This document shows, piece by piece, positions 1 to 13,710 of a DNA stretch of 64,000 nt. Position 1 is the first letter of the stretch. Each line of letters begins with the position of its first letter. Origin of the DNA: Takifugu bimaculatus (taxonomy: Eukaryota > Chordata > Actinopteri > Tetraodontiformes > Tetraodontidae); assembly GCA_004026145.2 (NCBI GenBank), contig CP034989.1, forward strand, positions 7,818,396 to 7,882,395, given 5' to 3'. The notes beneath the pieces were generated by a model that was given only the letters and a program-made list of their open reading frames with translations, was not told the origin of the DNA and did not search any database. The position numbers and the translations under genes were made by a program.

Positions 1-79
1 ACACAACATCCTGTATTTTCGTGACTTTTTTCACGAAAAAACGGACAAGTCTGAAAGGATTTACAGTGACGCAACATGA

Positions 80-80
<1 letters not shown>

Positions 81-117
<37 letters not shown>

Positions 118-124
118 CACACAC
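81..124. repeat. CA microsatellite
   Basis: An almost pure (AC)n run with one G interruption is visible directly. It is ordinary vertebrate intronic simple repeat. Confidence 0.95.
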
Positions 125-3100
125 GGAAGCTATTAGCAGCAAAAATCCAAGCGATGCCAGCACCTGAGGGTTTTTAATGAAACACTCTTTCTGTTTGTTC
201 CCTCTCTCCAAAAGTGCTCAGCTGGTTCCCTGCTGGCTCTCTGCCGTGCAGAAGAGAAAAGCAGCCTTCTTTTTTTTAAGCTAAGGCAGGAGGGAGGATG
301 ATTTTCAAACCAGTCGATGCAGACTGAAGGAAGAGCCAGCCGAGTCAGCTGAAAGGCTCGGATCTCCACTACAGCCTAATTCCGGGGCAGAGGATTAAGA
401 AAAGGATCACCTCCTTTAACTAATGAGGATTTTAAAGGGACGGTCGAGCAACATGTGATCATTAGACGCTTCCAGTTACGTAACTGGTAACTCCTCATAA
501 ATCCCCATTGTGACTGGCCAGTCTAAAAATGGCTTTGAACTTCAAAGCCATTTTTAAAGATCTCAATGTTAGAGGCATATAGCTTTGGAATTCTAAACAT
601 ATAAGGCAATAAATTCATAAGACACTATCATGAAAATCACATTCATAAATGCTTAAAAAGTGAATTTTAATGACTCAGATGGATGATCAGCGATCCACTT
701 CCTACAGCTGTCATCTCAAAGATAAATACGATGCAAAGATGTCACAGAGGGCGTTTTTTTATGGGGCAGAGGATCCGGTGGAGAGGAGAGATCCGACACA
801 TCCGAGACGCTGCGATCCGAGCCAGAATTAAGGTTGTAATATTCAGCTGTCAGCTGGCTCGCAAATCAGCTGCTACCGTGGGAGGAAGCTAACATTCATT
901 TGCACTGACGATTTCCTGGGAAACATTAGTCCGTTCCGTAGTCGCCATAGAAAAGGCTTCGCTTTGGAGGATTTCCAGGCCTCCGATGGTTTGACGTGAG
1001 CGCTAAACTGCAGCATTTTTCGCCCTTAGGTTGATGGATAACAACCATATTTTATCACATTGCCATACTAACATTTGTTACATTCTCTGCATGTTACATT
1101 ATTGCTCTGTTAGCTGTTTTAGAAGCAGCATTAGAAGAAATAAACTGAGAAAATTTGCTCAAGCATAGCTGCTAACTGCTAATATCACCGTGATTCATTT
1201 CCCAAACTTTCTATTATTAAATCAGACCACGTTGCTGCTTATATTAGCATTCAGCTGATATTTCAGCCCCTGCTAACCGAGAATAGCGTTTATGATGCTC
1301 GCAGCTTTGTCAGTTTGTATTCCAGGTGCAAGAAATGTGGTAGTTGAGTTCGGAAGTTAGTTTTTTGGTCACTTGTTAGGGTGAGCGGAAGTATACAAAG
1401 TGTCATAATCGGAGCAGAAGGATGTTTATGGACTCATTCGCATAAAATTGCTGTTAACGAGGGCAAATACGGAGAAACTGCTCTGATGCTATCAAGGTCA
1501 CGTTCATCTGCTGCTGAAACCTGTTGATAATTGCAGTTGACGAGGAGTTGAAAATTAGCCGGGCTCTGACGGACCAGCAGGCCGGCGGTAAAGTGCGAGT
1601 GTGTCTGATTGGGGAATGGCGAAGGTAGTTAGAGCCTTAAGTGTGAGTGACAGTCTTGATTGCAGAGTGGTTAGGACCTGAAATGAACAGTGAAAGACAG
1701 ATTATGTGAGACGGGGCAACGCAGAAGAGCCTCGCAGCCAGATTGAAGAGACATCGAGAGCCTTCAGATCGTAATTCCACAGAGCGGAAAGTCAGATTCA
1801 TGTAGAGAGGGATGGCTATCCAACAAGCTCACTTTAGCATCACAAGGTGGCCTATGCTGATGATTTTGCATTCCATTTATTAGCTTTAAAAAAAGTCATT
1901 TAAAATGTCTTATGACTGTGGAAACTAATAATAAAGCCATGAAAATTAGCTTGCGATTAAATGTCTCAGCTTATTTTTGACATCTGGAAATGGAATGATT
2001 CAAAAGCAAAAGCCTCTGCTCCTCCTCCTGAACGTTAGCTAGTCGTATTTTATACATTTACACCATTTTATGCAGTTGTTGGAGCGTGGAGCATTGATGT
2101 AGCATCAGATAGCGAACAGGCAACATGACAACCGCCATCCCGGCTTAGAAGTCTAACAGTAGATGCGATTTAATATTTAGCGTCACCGTTGAGGCAACGG
2201 CCTGAAGGTTAACTACGAGGACAGGATGTGACCATGTTGGGAGCGCGATGGGCCGCCAGCCTCTCCTACAAAGAACACATCTCTGTGGTTGCCATAGAAC
2301 TAGTCCCAATCATCGAGGCCAAAGCAAGCCTGGAGAGATGAGACGCTATCCTCCAAACGGATGAGCGTAAATGTAACCTTCCCCAGAACACAACGGTGTT
2401 ACGGAAACTCTGACTGACCAACCCCCCCCACTTCCCCCGGCTCTTCCCTGTAATCTCTGGGGACCTGTCGTACTGAACCCACTAATAGCAAGGTCTTGGT
2501 CCCTCTCCGCTTCTCTGAGCCACGTTTCAGTGAATGCTAACAGTTTGCCCAACTTCCGACTTGCATTTGGCCCTTATTTCCAGTTCATCCACCTTGACAG
2601 TGATTGTCTGGGTTGAGGCGTTTCAGTCACCTCCTCTGGTCAGGTAAAAGGGCTGTTTGGAGTGTACCGTTCAGACGGACTCACCAGTCCTCCATGATGT
2701 CCTAGACACCAATAATAGTCATTAGCATCAAGCAACTGAGTCTCAAACATAAAGGACACCACCACACAAATAATAAAGCACCACACCAGGTAAAAGAGGA
2801 CTAGTAAAGGAATGCTTCAGTCAGCTGAGCGGCACTAACGTATTGCATTGTCTATATTTTAGGGGCTCTATTTAACACCAAATTGTGCATTCATTGCACA
2901 GTTCTGGATAACTGAGGTGGTGCTTTGGCGCAAAGAGATTAAAGTGCAAAATTCTGCCGTTGTTATTAAAAACTCTACGACTTGAACATTTAATTACACC
3001 CACAATTTGCTCGCGCGGAGCATCGAGCTTCCTCAACAGCGACGCTTCTGTCTGCGAGGCTGCTGTGATTTTCTGCCGCGGTTGCCAGAAGTAGGCCCCA

Positions 3101-6100
3101 TGAATCTTTCATGAGATCTGGGGCTTTCATGTTTTCGCTGAGGCCAGAGACAGAAACGAGACCGCTTTCAAGGTCCGCTGGCATTTTCCAGAGTCCCTGC
3201 CGCCTCGTAAATTGGTGGGACGATGACGGGAAGTGTCCATTCGGCAGCCGGGGGACTCGGAGAGGGACGTCGTTGACGCTGATGTGGAGATAACGAAGTC
3301 CTTCCTGGAGTCTCTGCAGGGCGTAGAGCTCCTAATCAGGTGCGAGTTACCGAGCAGCAGGAGCGCTAACAGCACGGGATTTAGGACAGAAAATAGAGCA
3401 CCAAAGAGACGTGATTGGCAGCTCTAGAGTCGACGACCCTTTGCGGTAATCTTCGCTGCTAGGTTAGCTTCGGCAGCACTTTGGTTCCCAATCTGCTGCC
3501 TTATCCCTTTCAATGCATCCCAGAGGGAGCGCCAGTAAAAAGCCTGCTCACCACGGAGCGAAGGATCAGTACAAATCCCCCGGCGGGGGAACGCGAGCGT
3601 CTCGAGGAGCAGGAGCTCGTCCCAGAGGAGAAAACAACACGTCTGTGTTTCCTGCTGCCTCCCTGAGTCTGATGAAGAATGAGAAGAATTCATTATTCAC
3701 AGAAGTGGAGATGATGAATACAGGAATTGTTCTGTCGCATCTGGGGGGAAATTTAACCATCTGTCAGTTAGGGGAGTTGTTTTTAATTCATTGGTCCCCT
3801 CAATTTTCATAAGTCCTGCAGAAACCAGGAATCTGGACCCAGTAAAATTCACAAAATCAGGCTCTCCGCAGCCTAAAACATCCGAGTTCCTGATTATCAC
3901 GAGTCTAAAAGTCTAAAATCTATAGATTTTGCCATTTTTGGCAGGAAAAGTGGACGATCCTGCCTCTGATGGCCAATTAGACCCTGATATAACTTAATTA
4001 CAAAAACAAATTCAATCATATCTTATCGTTGTCCACAGGTAAATGTCACATTGAATCCACACTTATTGGAACCACAAAGACAGAGAGAATACATTGAACC
4101 CCTCCCACCTATAATGTGTCGTGCTGCTAGTCGATGCATTCACTGTGGATGAACATTTCTCCAGATTGGGCAGACATCCCATCCGGAGGGGGCGGGGATG
4201 CTGATCCCTGGGGCCAGGATGGAGGAGACAGACGGACCATTTAGGCGGCCATGCAAGGACACCGTGACCCATCTAAAAAAGCCTCGGACAGGCAGGAGGT
4301 CACGTGTAAATCAATGCCTTGCGATTTTGAGGAATTTGCGAGATGGTATGAAAATGCTTCTCTGGAGGTTTTTAACTGCAGGTTCATATCTACTGATATG
4401 AATGTGTGGATCGCAGACCTCCCAACAGCAAACTGCCCCTCCGTCCCTCCTGTTTTATGGTTGTCGTAAAAAGGCTTCAGGTAAAAGTGCAAACTACTTT
4501 CAAATTTGTAGCCAGGATGAAAGCGATGCTTTGATGTTGCTCTGGTTGTCTCCATAAGTCCGAATGATGCACAAGTGTCCTCAGGACAGGAAAATGTTTG
4601 ACAGCTTCAGCCTCGATAACGACGGCATCCACAGTAGATTCCTCCGTGAGGAGGCTGGAGACGGCCTGTTGAAACCCGCCCATGAATCCGTCCGCTCCTG
4701 CTGGCTTTCCTCTCCTCTCAGACTGATGCGTTTGATTCCCTGTGGAGGTTCTCAGGACTACAGGGAGGAACCGGTTGAAGAACAGTCCTTGCCGGAGGTT
4801 CTCTAATCGCTGAGTGACGTGTTTTTCCCAGGTGTTTTTTCCATTCTGGGGTTTGTTGACAGTCTCCGTTCTCCAAAGGTTACGGATCAGGAGTGTGGAC
4901 TCTAAATGTGTCTCGCACTGCTGATGTTCTCAGGCAGCTAGAGATAGAGTTCGCTATGGAAACGCTCTTGGGGCCGAATGTGCGCGAACGTCGACGCGCC
5001 TCGTGGGGTTTCAAGGTGCCTTAATGGATCTGCTGCCCCCTGGAGACCAGCCCTGCTTCAGGTCGAAACCTTAGCCAAGCTTTGGAGCAGCATGACAATT
5101 AGCTGGAAAAGAGAATTTTCTCACCACATCAAAGCAGGCCCAGGGAAGTGCTCGAGAAAGATCAAAGCAGCCTTAAACTGCCTCACGTTCCACCAGCGTC
5201 CATCCATCTGATGGGTGTCCTGCAGTCCAGCAGGGTTCCATATTTCCCTCTCACATCATTAGTCATCAGTTGTGCCGGATGTAAGACGGAGACTTTAAAG
5301 TAAGAAAAATAAAGAGGAGAACATGTTCTCCTCCACCATCAGCGGAGATCAGAGACCCATTAGAAGTCACTGAAATGGAGCGAAGCAATTCCCTCAGCCC
5401 GACTTCAAAGGCAGCCGCTTTTGGAGTGAAAACGGGGACAAGCGTTAAAGATTCAGAACCGCCGAAGTCATCAAGCACGCTGTCGCCACATCTGAGGGAG
5501 GCGGCGAGAGGACGGAGGGCGCTCGAGAAACAGCCGATCAAACGCCAAACCGCGGCTGGTGACTGTGACGGAAGGTTGGGCAAATCGGACCCACCCGTTC
5601 TGCTTGTCCCTCATGTTGAAAGTTTATTTTCCCTTTGACCCTAAACACAACATTTATGGTTTATCGGGATAGGACGCGGTGCAGATCGGCAGATTTGTTC
5701 CTCCGGTTCTCCGGCAGCTGCTGAGCAACATCTGTTCCGTTCTGTTCTCTAGAGCTTGGGGAAAAGAAAAATCTGATTTTATCGTATGGGGATGCGGCGA
5801 GCGTGGCGGTGAGGCGCCTTGGCCTACTCCTCCGTAAACAAAGAAATCAGAGGGGGAACAGCAGGCAGCTCCTGTCCTCATCACACTCCTCAACACGGTT
5901 TGAGCTCAAATCAGCAGTGATTAAAGCTGGAAAACCTGGGAAAAATAGAGAGAGCGACGCGGAGCAACATCCAACGGGGCCACGAAGTCTCTGTTTGGAT
6001 GCAACTTCTGAGGGTGCGTTTAGCAACGGGGGTCTCGCATTTCAAAGAAAGTACGGGAGGAAAACACGGCCTCCACCCAGGAGAGCTATAAGAACAACTT

Positions 6101-7880
6101 CTATGCACATTGTCTCTAAAAAAAGGATCGTTATCGCAGCACAGCTTTGGAAAAGGACCACAGAGGCCGTCTTCAATTAATGCTAATTTGTTTTATCGCA
6201 CGACTTTACATAGATGGATACTTTCTGAAGCTAAATTGGAACCATTAGCATGTCCAGCTAACCAAGTTTATTGCCTCGTAAGCATGTTAAAGCATATAAA
6301 TAGCGTTGGATAAATTCATTTATCTCAGAGCTACAGGAGCTAATGTTACAAATGGCTAAATATGGTGAATTTGTTTTTAAAAATTGACTCGCTAAACATG
6401 GCTCTCATTTTAGTTTCTGGATTTTAGCTTCGCTGCAGCAATTTTGCCGTTATTTGGAGATTCTATGATGGTTCACTGACTCAAAAGCAGCACTTTGACT
6501 CTGTTTGACCTGAACGACCTCTGTGTTACAGTCTTTTATGATGAAATTGTGTCTTGCCTTGAACCGATGGCAGCTCTTCCCTCTGAAACACGGTGACGCA
6601 CTAACAATCTGAGTTCCTGGACTCACAGTTAACCCGGCACTCATGCCTGGGCTGCTCTCTCCACTCAGAGACCATTAGATAGTAAATTTGAGCCTCAATC
6701 AACTTTATTGTATTGCAGGAAGTAATGCACCCTCCAACTAGTTCATCAAGACTCCAGTGAGGACGGCAAAATCTCCCCTAGAAAGGTTAAAATCTCTCAC
6801 AGTTCCATAGTGTCCGCGTCATTTTAACCCAGTGCGGCGCCTCTCAGGCTGTTATATATGTGTCTTTTAATCTAAAGCTACAGCTGCTTTGTTTCTCCTC
6901 ACTAGGTGTTGATTATCTCCGCTCTTTGCATCTTTATCGCAGCAGATGTTGGTTGCACGACGAATGCAAACGATCTTTTGTTTCAGCTGCTTGTGCCGGC
7001 GTGCATACGGAACACGCACAGCGACCCCGGCATCAGCATAGTAAAAAATAAATCAATAAATGAAATTATTGAATAAGGAAAGCATACATTTCCCTTGAGC
7101 CCATATGAAATTTAACCACTTGACTCATTTTTAAGACCTCGTAATCTCTGGTGTGTGATTTATTTTAAGCTCTGTTGACATTATTCATTTGATCCTCTTA
7201 ATGTTGAGCCCCTGTCTGCTCTGCCACAGGTGACGGATTTACCGTTTACAGAAATAAACCTGTTTTAAGCGGACTATTTATTTGCTTATGAGGAATTTCT
7301 TCTGCACGCTGGTGCGTCCTGCAACATACGGGATGAAAGAATCTGTGCGAGCGGCGGCGCATTAATCTGCTACACCAGCTAGCTGATAGCGTTCTCCTGA
7401 TACCAGAGGCGTTAATGAGGCAGAGGAGGTGCACATCAAGATATCTCTGTTGGGGCTTGATATTGATTTCTGTGTTCCAGGCATTTGCACAGATGTTAAA
7501 ATATTACGGCTAGCCCAGGTCTCCATAGGTCCCCGTAATGATGCTGTGAAACCTGGACCGCAGATGTGCAGCGAAACCAACACGCAAACACACATACTCT
7601 CTCGTGGAGCAACACGGCTCATGACAGAAGGGTAGAAACAGAAGGCTTCCTGCACCCATGTCTGCCAGTTTCTGCACTAATTAACTCCTTGTAATAATAT
7701 TTGCTGTGCTGCACCTCGACGCCGATGTGCAACGCGTTCGTGATGAGCGCGACTCCCGGAATGGCACAAACACCTGCACCCAAACACGGCAGCTGGGAGA
7801 CGTGCCTCAGTGTCGCGTGTGATGATTGGACACGCGTCCAGATTAGTTCGCCTCCTCCTTTGGTTGTCGCCGGCAACCGG

Positions 7881-7905
7881 TGTGCGCGCGTGCGTGCGTG
7901 CGTGC

Positions 7906-7939
<34 letters not shown>
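7881..7939. repeat. Compound TGCG/TG microsatellite
   Basis: A TGCG-tetranucleotide stretch passes directly into a TG dinucleotide stretch. It creates spurious Thr/His-rich and Val/Cys-rich open frames on both strands. Confidence 0.95.
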
Positions 7940-7940
<1 letters not shown>

Positions 7941-8266
7941 CACAATCACCACGTTCTCCACCAGCAAATTCTCTTGTGGTCTCAATAAAAAATGAATTTC
8001 CCTCCTGATTGTTCAGGCAAACAGGAATCAAAGGGAAAAGTGACGGAGGGTTCACTGCGCACGTGCTCCGTCCGGCTGCTGCAGCTGTGGCCACATCAAA
8101 GCCGGGCTCCTGAGGAATTCTGGGAGATTTTTGCAACCTCACAACTAAAGTCTCCCGAGAGGAACCTGAGAGAGAATCACAGCCCCCCATTAGGCGGGGC
8201 TGGGGGAGTGAGGGGCAGGGAGGCTCCTCCTGCCGGTGTGGGGAAGAGTTCTCAGGGCTCTTCACC

Positions 8267-8370
8267 TCCCCAGCAGCGTTGGAGGGCCGCCTCCCTCCCC
8301 CCCCCCCAGCAGCGTTGGAGGGCCGCCTCCCCCCCCCCCCCCCCCCCCAGCAGCGTTGGAGGGCCGCCTC
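8267..8370. repeat. GC-rich tandem repeat with poly-C spacers
   Basis: Three copies of a roughly 25-bp unit starting CAGCAGCGTTGGAGGGCC are separated by poly-C tracts of different length. A fourth, shortened copy begins near 8382. The poly-C length variation is the only difference between the copies. Confidence 0.9.
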
Positions 8371-10079
8371 GCTGATTAAACAGCAGCGTTTTGCCACTCG
8401 ACCTAAATCGCTGGAAGCGGTGGACGTGAACGCTGCTCAGCTGCCCCCCCCCTCGCCCCCCCGCCACGTGTGAGGCTTGTTTGAAGACTCCGAATGTCTG
8501 AGTTTCATAATGCTGTTTCATTATTTAGGGGCTGGGAACGCGTGGATGCTGGGATGAGGGGGATTTATTAAGCAGGAAACGAGGAGACTTAATGCATTAG
8601 AATGCGACTGAAAGCCATTTGTAGGACTGTTTGGAGCAGCAATGCTGCTGTGCGCCAAAGAACGTTCGCCTTGTCGTTCTGAGGGTTGGGTAGAATCAGA
8701 TTGGACTTTTTAAATAAAAAAAAACGAGTTTTTCTGAGAAAAATAGATTTAAAAGTAGATGCTTTATGCCAAAGCCTGCGATGACGGCGTGGAGATTGCG
8801 ACAGACCTGCGTCTCTGCGCAGCGGAGCCGGAGCAGAGACGCAGGAGTCAGAGAGAAGAACCTCGGAGTCTCTTTGATCCCCTGCTCTTCATCTCAGAGT
8901 CGAGCTCTGTGGGAGATTTGAGACGGCTCGCAACTCATTCTATTAATATTACAGCTGAAGACCCTGCAGGAGCGCTCTGTTTACACGGGAGCGCGCAGCG
9001 CGCTGCACCAAAGCCGCTAATGCGCGTAAAGGAAATCAGCGCTAATGCACCGCGGAAGATGTGGTTAAATAAAGGAGAGATGCGGTCGCGGCTGTGAATT
9101 TGTTGCTGATTCCTGCGACCCTGGCCAGGATAGTAGGCATCCTGAACGTATTTAAACCTTTTCAGTAATTATAAATAATTACACTAATTGTCTTTAGTGG
9201 CTGAACTTAATCACATCTGAAGCACTTTCATCATAAAATGAGAATTAAAAGGAATTTAATGCTACAACCCACTTTAGGGTTGAATAGACTACATTTCCCA
9301 GAACGCATTGTGGCCATGAATTAAACGCAAAGTCTTGAAAGTACGATAAATTAATGAGTTGAAGAACAGGGGAATTCCTAAAAAGACATAAAGTTAAGAT
9401 GAAACTGCTGCTGGACTCTGAAGAACAGGGAGGCTGCAGGGAGATGTAGTTGCTAAGACACGCTCTAAAATCAATAGTTATCATTATGGGTTGTTGGTGG
9501 CCGAGCTGTCTCTCAAACCAGACCCTTAGCCTTGTTTTGCTAAGTTTGTGAGGACCCTCTCAATCTGATCCTGAATGTTTCAACATGTTGTGATTCAACA
9601 GCCCTTTTCACACTTCCGCCGCGTCGCCGTGGAAACGCGTCAGTGACCAAAGGGTTCTGGCTGCGTGAGTGAGCGCGAACATGAGAACAGCAGACGTGGT
9701 TCCACACCATCGTCCTCTCGCCGTCTGTGGCTGCCGGCCAGGCAGCGCGCAGCTAATGAAGTCGGACATATTCTCCTCACACGTCTGAATCTTTTCGACA
9801 CCGTCGTCACCTCCGTTCTGTCTCTGCTCTCCCCGAATTCCCTTTTTATGCGATTTATTTGTGCATTTCTGTGCCTCCTGGCGGCGGCGCTCACCTGTCT
9901 CACATTAGCCCCGCCCCTCTCCGGTAATGACGGGATTACAAAGGGATGCTATTTGGCACTAATATCCATTAGCACACTTGGAGCTAATGACCTGGTTTTA
10001 TGCCCTATTTCATCTGTTAGCATAGCCTCTGAGAGCACGAGTCAAACGACTGACCCACGGTTGTGTCCTCTCCGTCCAG

Positions 10080-10919
10080 GTACGTGTCTGATCCTGGGCT
10101 GCATGATCTACCCAGACGGCTGGGACAGCGACGAGGTGAAGCGGATGTGCGGCGAGCAGACAGACAAGTACACCCTGGGGGCGTGCTCGATGCGCTGGGC
10201 CTACATCCTGGCCATCATGGGCATCATGGACGCGCTCATCCTGTCCTTCCTGGCCTTCGTCCTGGGCAACCGTCAGGACAGTCTGATGTCCGAGGAGCTG
10301 CTGGGAGACAGTAAGAAGTGTTTCACTTGTGCTTATAGATGACAAATGTTTCCCTTCAGGGGAAATTTATAGGGGAATTCCAAATCTCGGAGCGTCTCTT
10401 AGTGCACAAATTAGATTCTGCTCAGTTTTTATATACAGGAATGCTAAAAAACACATCAAAATCCCAATCATTGACTCTCCCTGAAAGCTTTTAGAGCAGG
10501 TAAAGGAGTAAAAGAGAGGAGAATAGAGCTAAAGGTGATGCAGTGAGAGGAAGATGAGCTTCAGAGAGGAAGAACACACCGGTATCAGGGGTTAATTGAC
10601 GCCTGGGGGATGCTGGACAGAGTCATGAATCACTAATGGCTGTTTACACCAATAACTGCCAGAGTGTCCAGATGAATCATGTCCTTTCAGCCGGGATGAG
10701 ACAAAACCCACTGTGACAAAGACAGAGAGACAGTGAGGAAGAGGAGGCAGACGTGAATGATGGGCACTGAAAATAAATAGAATGTGGGAGGAAGAAATTG
10801 ACCGTCGTCCATCAGGTTAATCAGGATTTAATTATGCTGCCCCCCCCCCCCCCCCCCACTGATGAAGTGTTGCTGAATCCTCTCTTTCCCCCACAGAGAG
10901 TGGAAATAACGCCATATAA
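10080..10919 (+). CDS. lhfpl3: LHFPL tetraspan protein, 3' exons (LHFPL3-like), 5' part outside window
   Basis: Encodes the C-terminal part of a four-helix LHFPL (lipoma HMGIC fusion partner-like) membrane protein. Exon 10080-10310 starts and ends in phase 1, follows a pyrimidine-rich ACAG-type acceptor and is followed by GTAAGA. It encodes the second extracellular loop, with cysteines in the KRMCGE and LGACSM segments, then a final helix starting WAYILAIMG and the family signature FVLGNRQ. A short last exon 10897-10919 joins in frame and adds KSGNNAI before TAA. The first exon, with the start and first helices, is not in the window, in keeping with the very long first intron of LHFPL3. LHFPL3 and LHFPL4 are close paralogues, and each lies beside a SET-protein paralogue (KMT2E and SETD5 respectively). 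The downstream gene here is KMT2E, which favours LHFPL3. The family is known as small tetraspan accessory proteins; LHFPL4 works with GABA-A receptors. The identity of exon 3 is less sure than exon 2. Confidence 0.8.
10843..10858. repeat. Poly-C tract before the last LHFPL3 exon
   Basis: A run of about 16 C residues lies some 40 bp upstream of the proposed exon-3 acceptor and may form part of its pyrimidine tract. Its exact length is prone to sequencing error. Confidence 0.85.
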
Positions 10920-12900
10920 CGCCTGGAAAAGTCCAATTTAAGAGAAAAGTAAGTTGCAGTTTGCATCCTCACCGCTAGGTGGCTGCAAATCTGACACACA
11001 AACAGCTTTCATGGGATTTTCCCATCATTTCTGCAGGCGGTGCTACCTTGATACGACGTTGCTTCGGGATCAACCTGGTGCGGATGCAGCTCCGGTGTGC
11101 GGGACCAGAACACAGGAGGACGGCGAGGAGGAGAAGGAACATTTAAAGTAGCCTCCTCGCTCATCTCAGATTCCTTAAAAACTCGTTTTTGGTGTTTACA
11201 CGTGTTGTCTCGGTGATCAGACTGAACGTCTGTGTGTGTGTGTGTGTGTGTGTGTGAGTGTGTGCAGGCTGCACGGCCTGATTCTGTGGTAACTCTGCTG
11301 CAGGACAGAAGCTACAGGACGCTCAAACCGAATCAGATCAAAGCGAATTATCCACAATTTGACCGACACAAATCGGAACTGAACAGACTGGAGGTGACGG
11401 AGGAGTCACATCGTTCTTAACAAACTCCCAAACGCTTCATTTAAACAGCACCAGAGAAGGGAAGATGGCGGATCTCTTGTAATAAAAAACATCTGTGACT
11501 GAATCAAAGACGCTAATGTGAAGTTTTGTGTAGATATTTTACGTCTCCGTTGAAATGTTCACTTTGAAGTGTCACCACTGCAGCATTAGCGTGTGCCATA
11601 ACCGTGACCCGACATTATTGGTGAACTCAAAAGGGCTGCAGAAAAGATGAAGTGGACGTGATCTAGAGATGCTAAAGTTTCCGTGTGGTGTTTATTTTAG
11701 GCCTGTTATGTTCACTGTCGCTATGCTAAAAGAGCTAGCTCCCCAAATGGGAGGATTAAAATCTAAAACTGTTATCGTGACTATATGACTGTACAAAACA
11801 GATACAATTTTAAAACAAAATTTTAAAAAAATCTAAGGGAAATTTGCTTATTTGCTTTCTGATAAAGAGTTCAAGTGAAAATAAATATGTTTATACTACA
11901 TGTTAGCTTAAAGCTTCAAGTCCTGGGAATCACTAGCATATTGAAAACAGTTCAGAATACAGCTGTTATAAAAACATTGTTGGTTAATTTAAGCTTTTAT
12001 ACATTTCTAGTTGAATGTTGTGATAGCCATTTTAGGTAAACGTGACCTTTGGCTTTTGTGAGGGTTTCTACTACAGCGCTCTTAGCGTAGCATAGCTTCC
12101 AATTGTTAAAAAAGGATGCAGAAAACAATCGACCTGATTCCAGAATAAAATATATATTCAACCTGTGCTGAGATTTGAATTATGCTTCAAAGACTTGAAT
12201 TTATTTTAAAATTACCATTGGAAAAAAGTCGTGTTTGCTCAAAGCTCTCAGGCGGAAAGCTATTAAGCAAATTTCCCACACTTTTGCTATTCTTGGATAC
12301 TTTTATATAATTATGTAGGGTAGTTTTAAATGTCACACAACATTACCCCTGTGAACGTGCCTCCTTTGATATTATCACTGTTGATCTGAAGGAGTTTATG
12401 TGTTTGTCTTTGAGAAATAAAGATGAAATCGTCGCATTTTGGAGGATTCAACAGAGTAATCGATTACGTACGTCTTTGGCTCCAAATTATGGTTTCTGTA
12501 CTGACCCCTGGTGGCGGCCATTGTGGACTACAACCAGTAAGAACTGGAGGTTGTTTTTTTTTTTTTTACACAATAAAATAATCAATTAATGTTTAATTAC
12601 AACACACAGTTACTTTATTTCAACGCACACGTGGAACATCACAGCGTTTGAAGGTTTTACCACGCTTGTGATAAGTTTTTGGAATATTGGTGCCCCCTAG
12701 TGGACGGAAATAGGTATTTCGCTGAAACGGCCTTTAGACATTCATGTTAACCATAAATCTGATTTTTACGCGTTTTTACTTAATGTATGGTTAAAGGAGG
12801 ACTTATAGCTCCATCAATAGATCTTTGTCACGTGATCTAGTCTCAATCATTGCTGATAAAGTGATGAATGCAAGGAATTCAGGTTTATCTCAGTGACACG
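10920..12900 (+). other. LHFPL3 3' untranslated region and intergenic DNA
   Basis: No coding exon is visible. A TG repeat lies at about 11231-11264. AATAAA at 12417-12422 is a plausible poly(A) signal for the + strand gene; a second AATAAA occurs near 12569. The rest is AT-rich unique sequence. Confidence 0.45.
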
Positions 12901-12932
12901 ACACAGGTTGTATAAAACTGTCATAACAGTGA

Positions 12933-12938
12933 TTTATT
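12933..12938 (-). other. kmt2e poly(A) signal
   Basis: TTTATT on the + strand reads AATAAA on the - strand, about 1.1 kb downstream of the kmt2e stop codon. It would end a 3' UTR of about 1.1 kb, convergent with LHFPL3. Confidence 0.6.
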
Positions 12939-13668
12939 ATAATGAACCATGAAAATAGCCACCAGTGCAGTGTCTGTGAGTCTCTCCCCTCCACGAAAAC
13001 ATACACTCACACACAAATAATAAAAAAAGTTAAAGAGAAACAGAGAGAAGGGGGGCTGAAATAAAAGTAACGCTACGGTCACAGAAACATTTAGCTTTGC
13101 CAAGAGGAGTATTCGTATATACAACCATATTTCCAAAAAAAAAAGAAAAAAAAGGGATGGGAGCAAATTTTACAAGCATAGAAAAGAAAAAAAAGCAAAT
13201 ATTTACAAACAGTTCCTGGTGAAAGCTGGAGAAACCACCTATACATTAAATTACACTTTCTACAAATAACCATTGATATTCAAAAATAAACCGCTAACGT
13301 CCCAGGACCACTCGGCCTACTTCAGGAGATTCAACCACTCCTGCCACCAAATCTCTCTCACACACACACACACACTCCTCATTCACTCACACTAACACAC
13401 TCAGGTGTACACACGAGTGCAGCATCCGGGGGTGGGGGGGGAGGCAGGTTCCTACAAATGGGTCTTTTCTTAATCTGCAGCGGTGAACAGACATTTATTG
13501 TTGAACAGAGGAATAAAAAAAATAATTGTCTTTTTTTTTCTCTATACAAAAGAAATGCTTTGCTATAATGAGCCTCTAGAATAAAACAAATAGGTTGTGT
13601 AGAGAACCGAAGACAGACGAGAAAGAAGTAGCAAAAAGGAGTAACTGACAGGGCGGGGGGGGTCAAGG

Positions 13669-13710
13669 CAGAGGAAGAGGAGGAGGAGGAGGAGGAGGAA
13701 GAGGAGGAGG
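13669..13710. repeat. GGA/GGAA purine-rich repeat in kmt2e 3' UTR
   Basis: A run of AGG trinucleotides with AAG interruptions lies in the 3' UTR of kmt2e. It reads as CCT/TCC repeat in the mRNA. Confidence 0.9.

Larger units (their letters stand above)
1..10079. other. Non-coding stretch, probably LHFPL3 intron
   Basis: I see no exon with recognisable protein similarity in this 10 kb. Because the next + strand exon (10080) is an internal exon of an LHFPL-family gene that needs an upstream first exon, the stretch is probably intron of that gene. It contains simple repeats (listed separately) and AT-rich unique sequence. Open frames here, including a 225-codon frame from 9665 that runs into the real exon, lack family features upstream of 10080 and look like intron read-through. 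Confidence 0.5.

Noticed and set aside
7843..8521. Several overlapping frames of 60-180 codons on both strands
   Set aside because: Driven by CA/TG microsatellite and poly-C tandem repeat; composition is repetitive, no conserved domain.
9665..10079. Open frame extending upstream of the LHFPL3 exon with a hydrophobic stretch
   Set aside because: No family similarity, and a good AG acceptor lies at 10078-10079; this is intron read-through.
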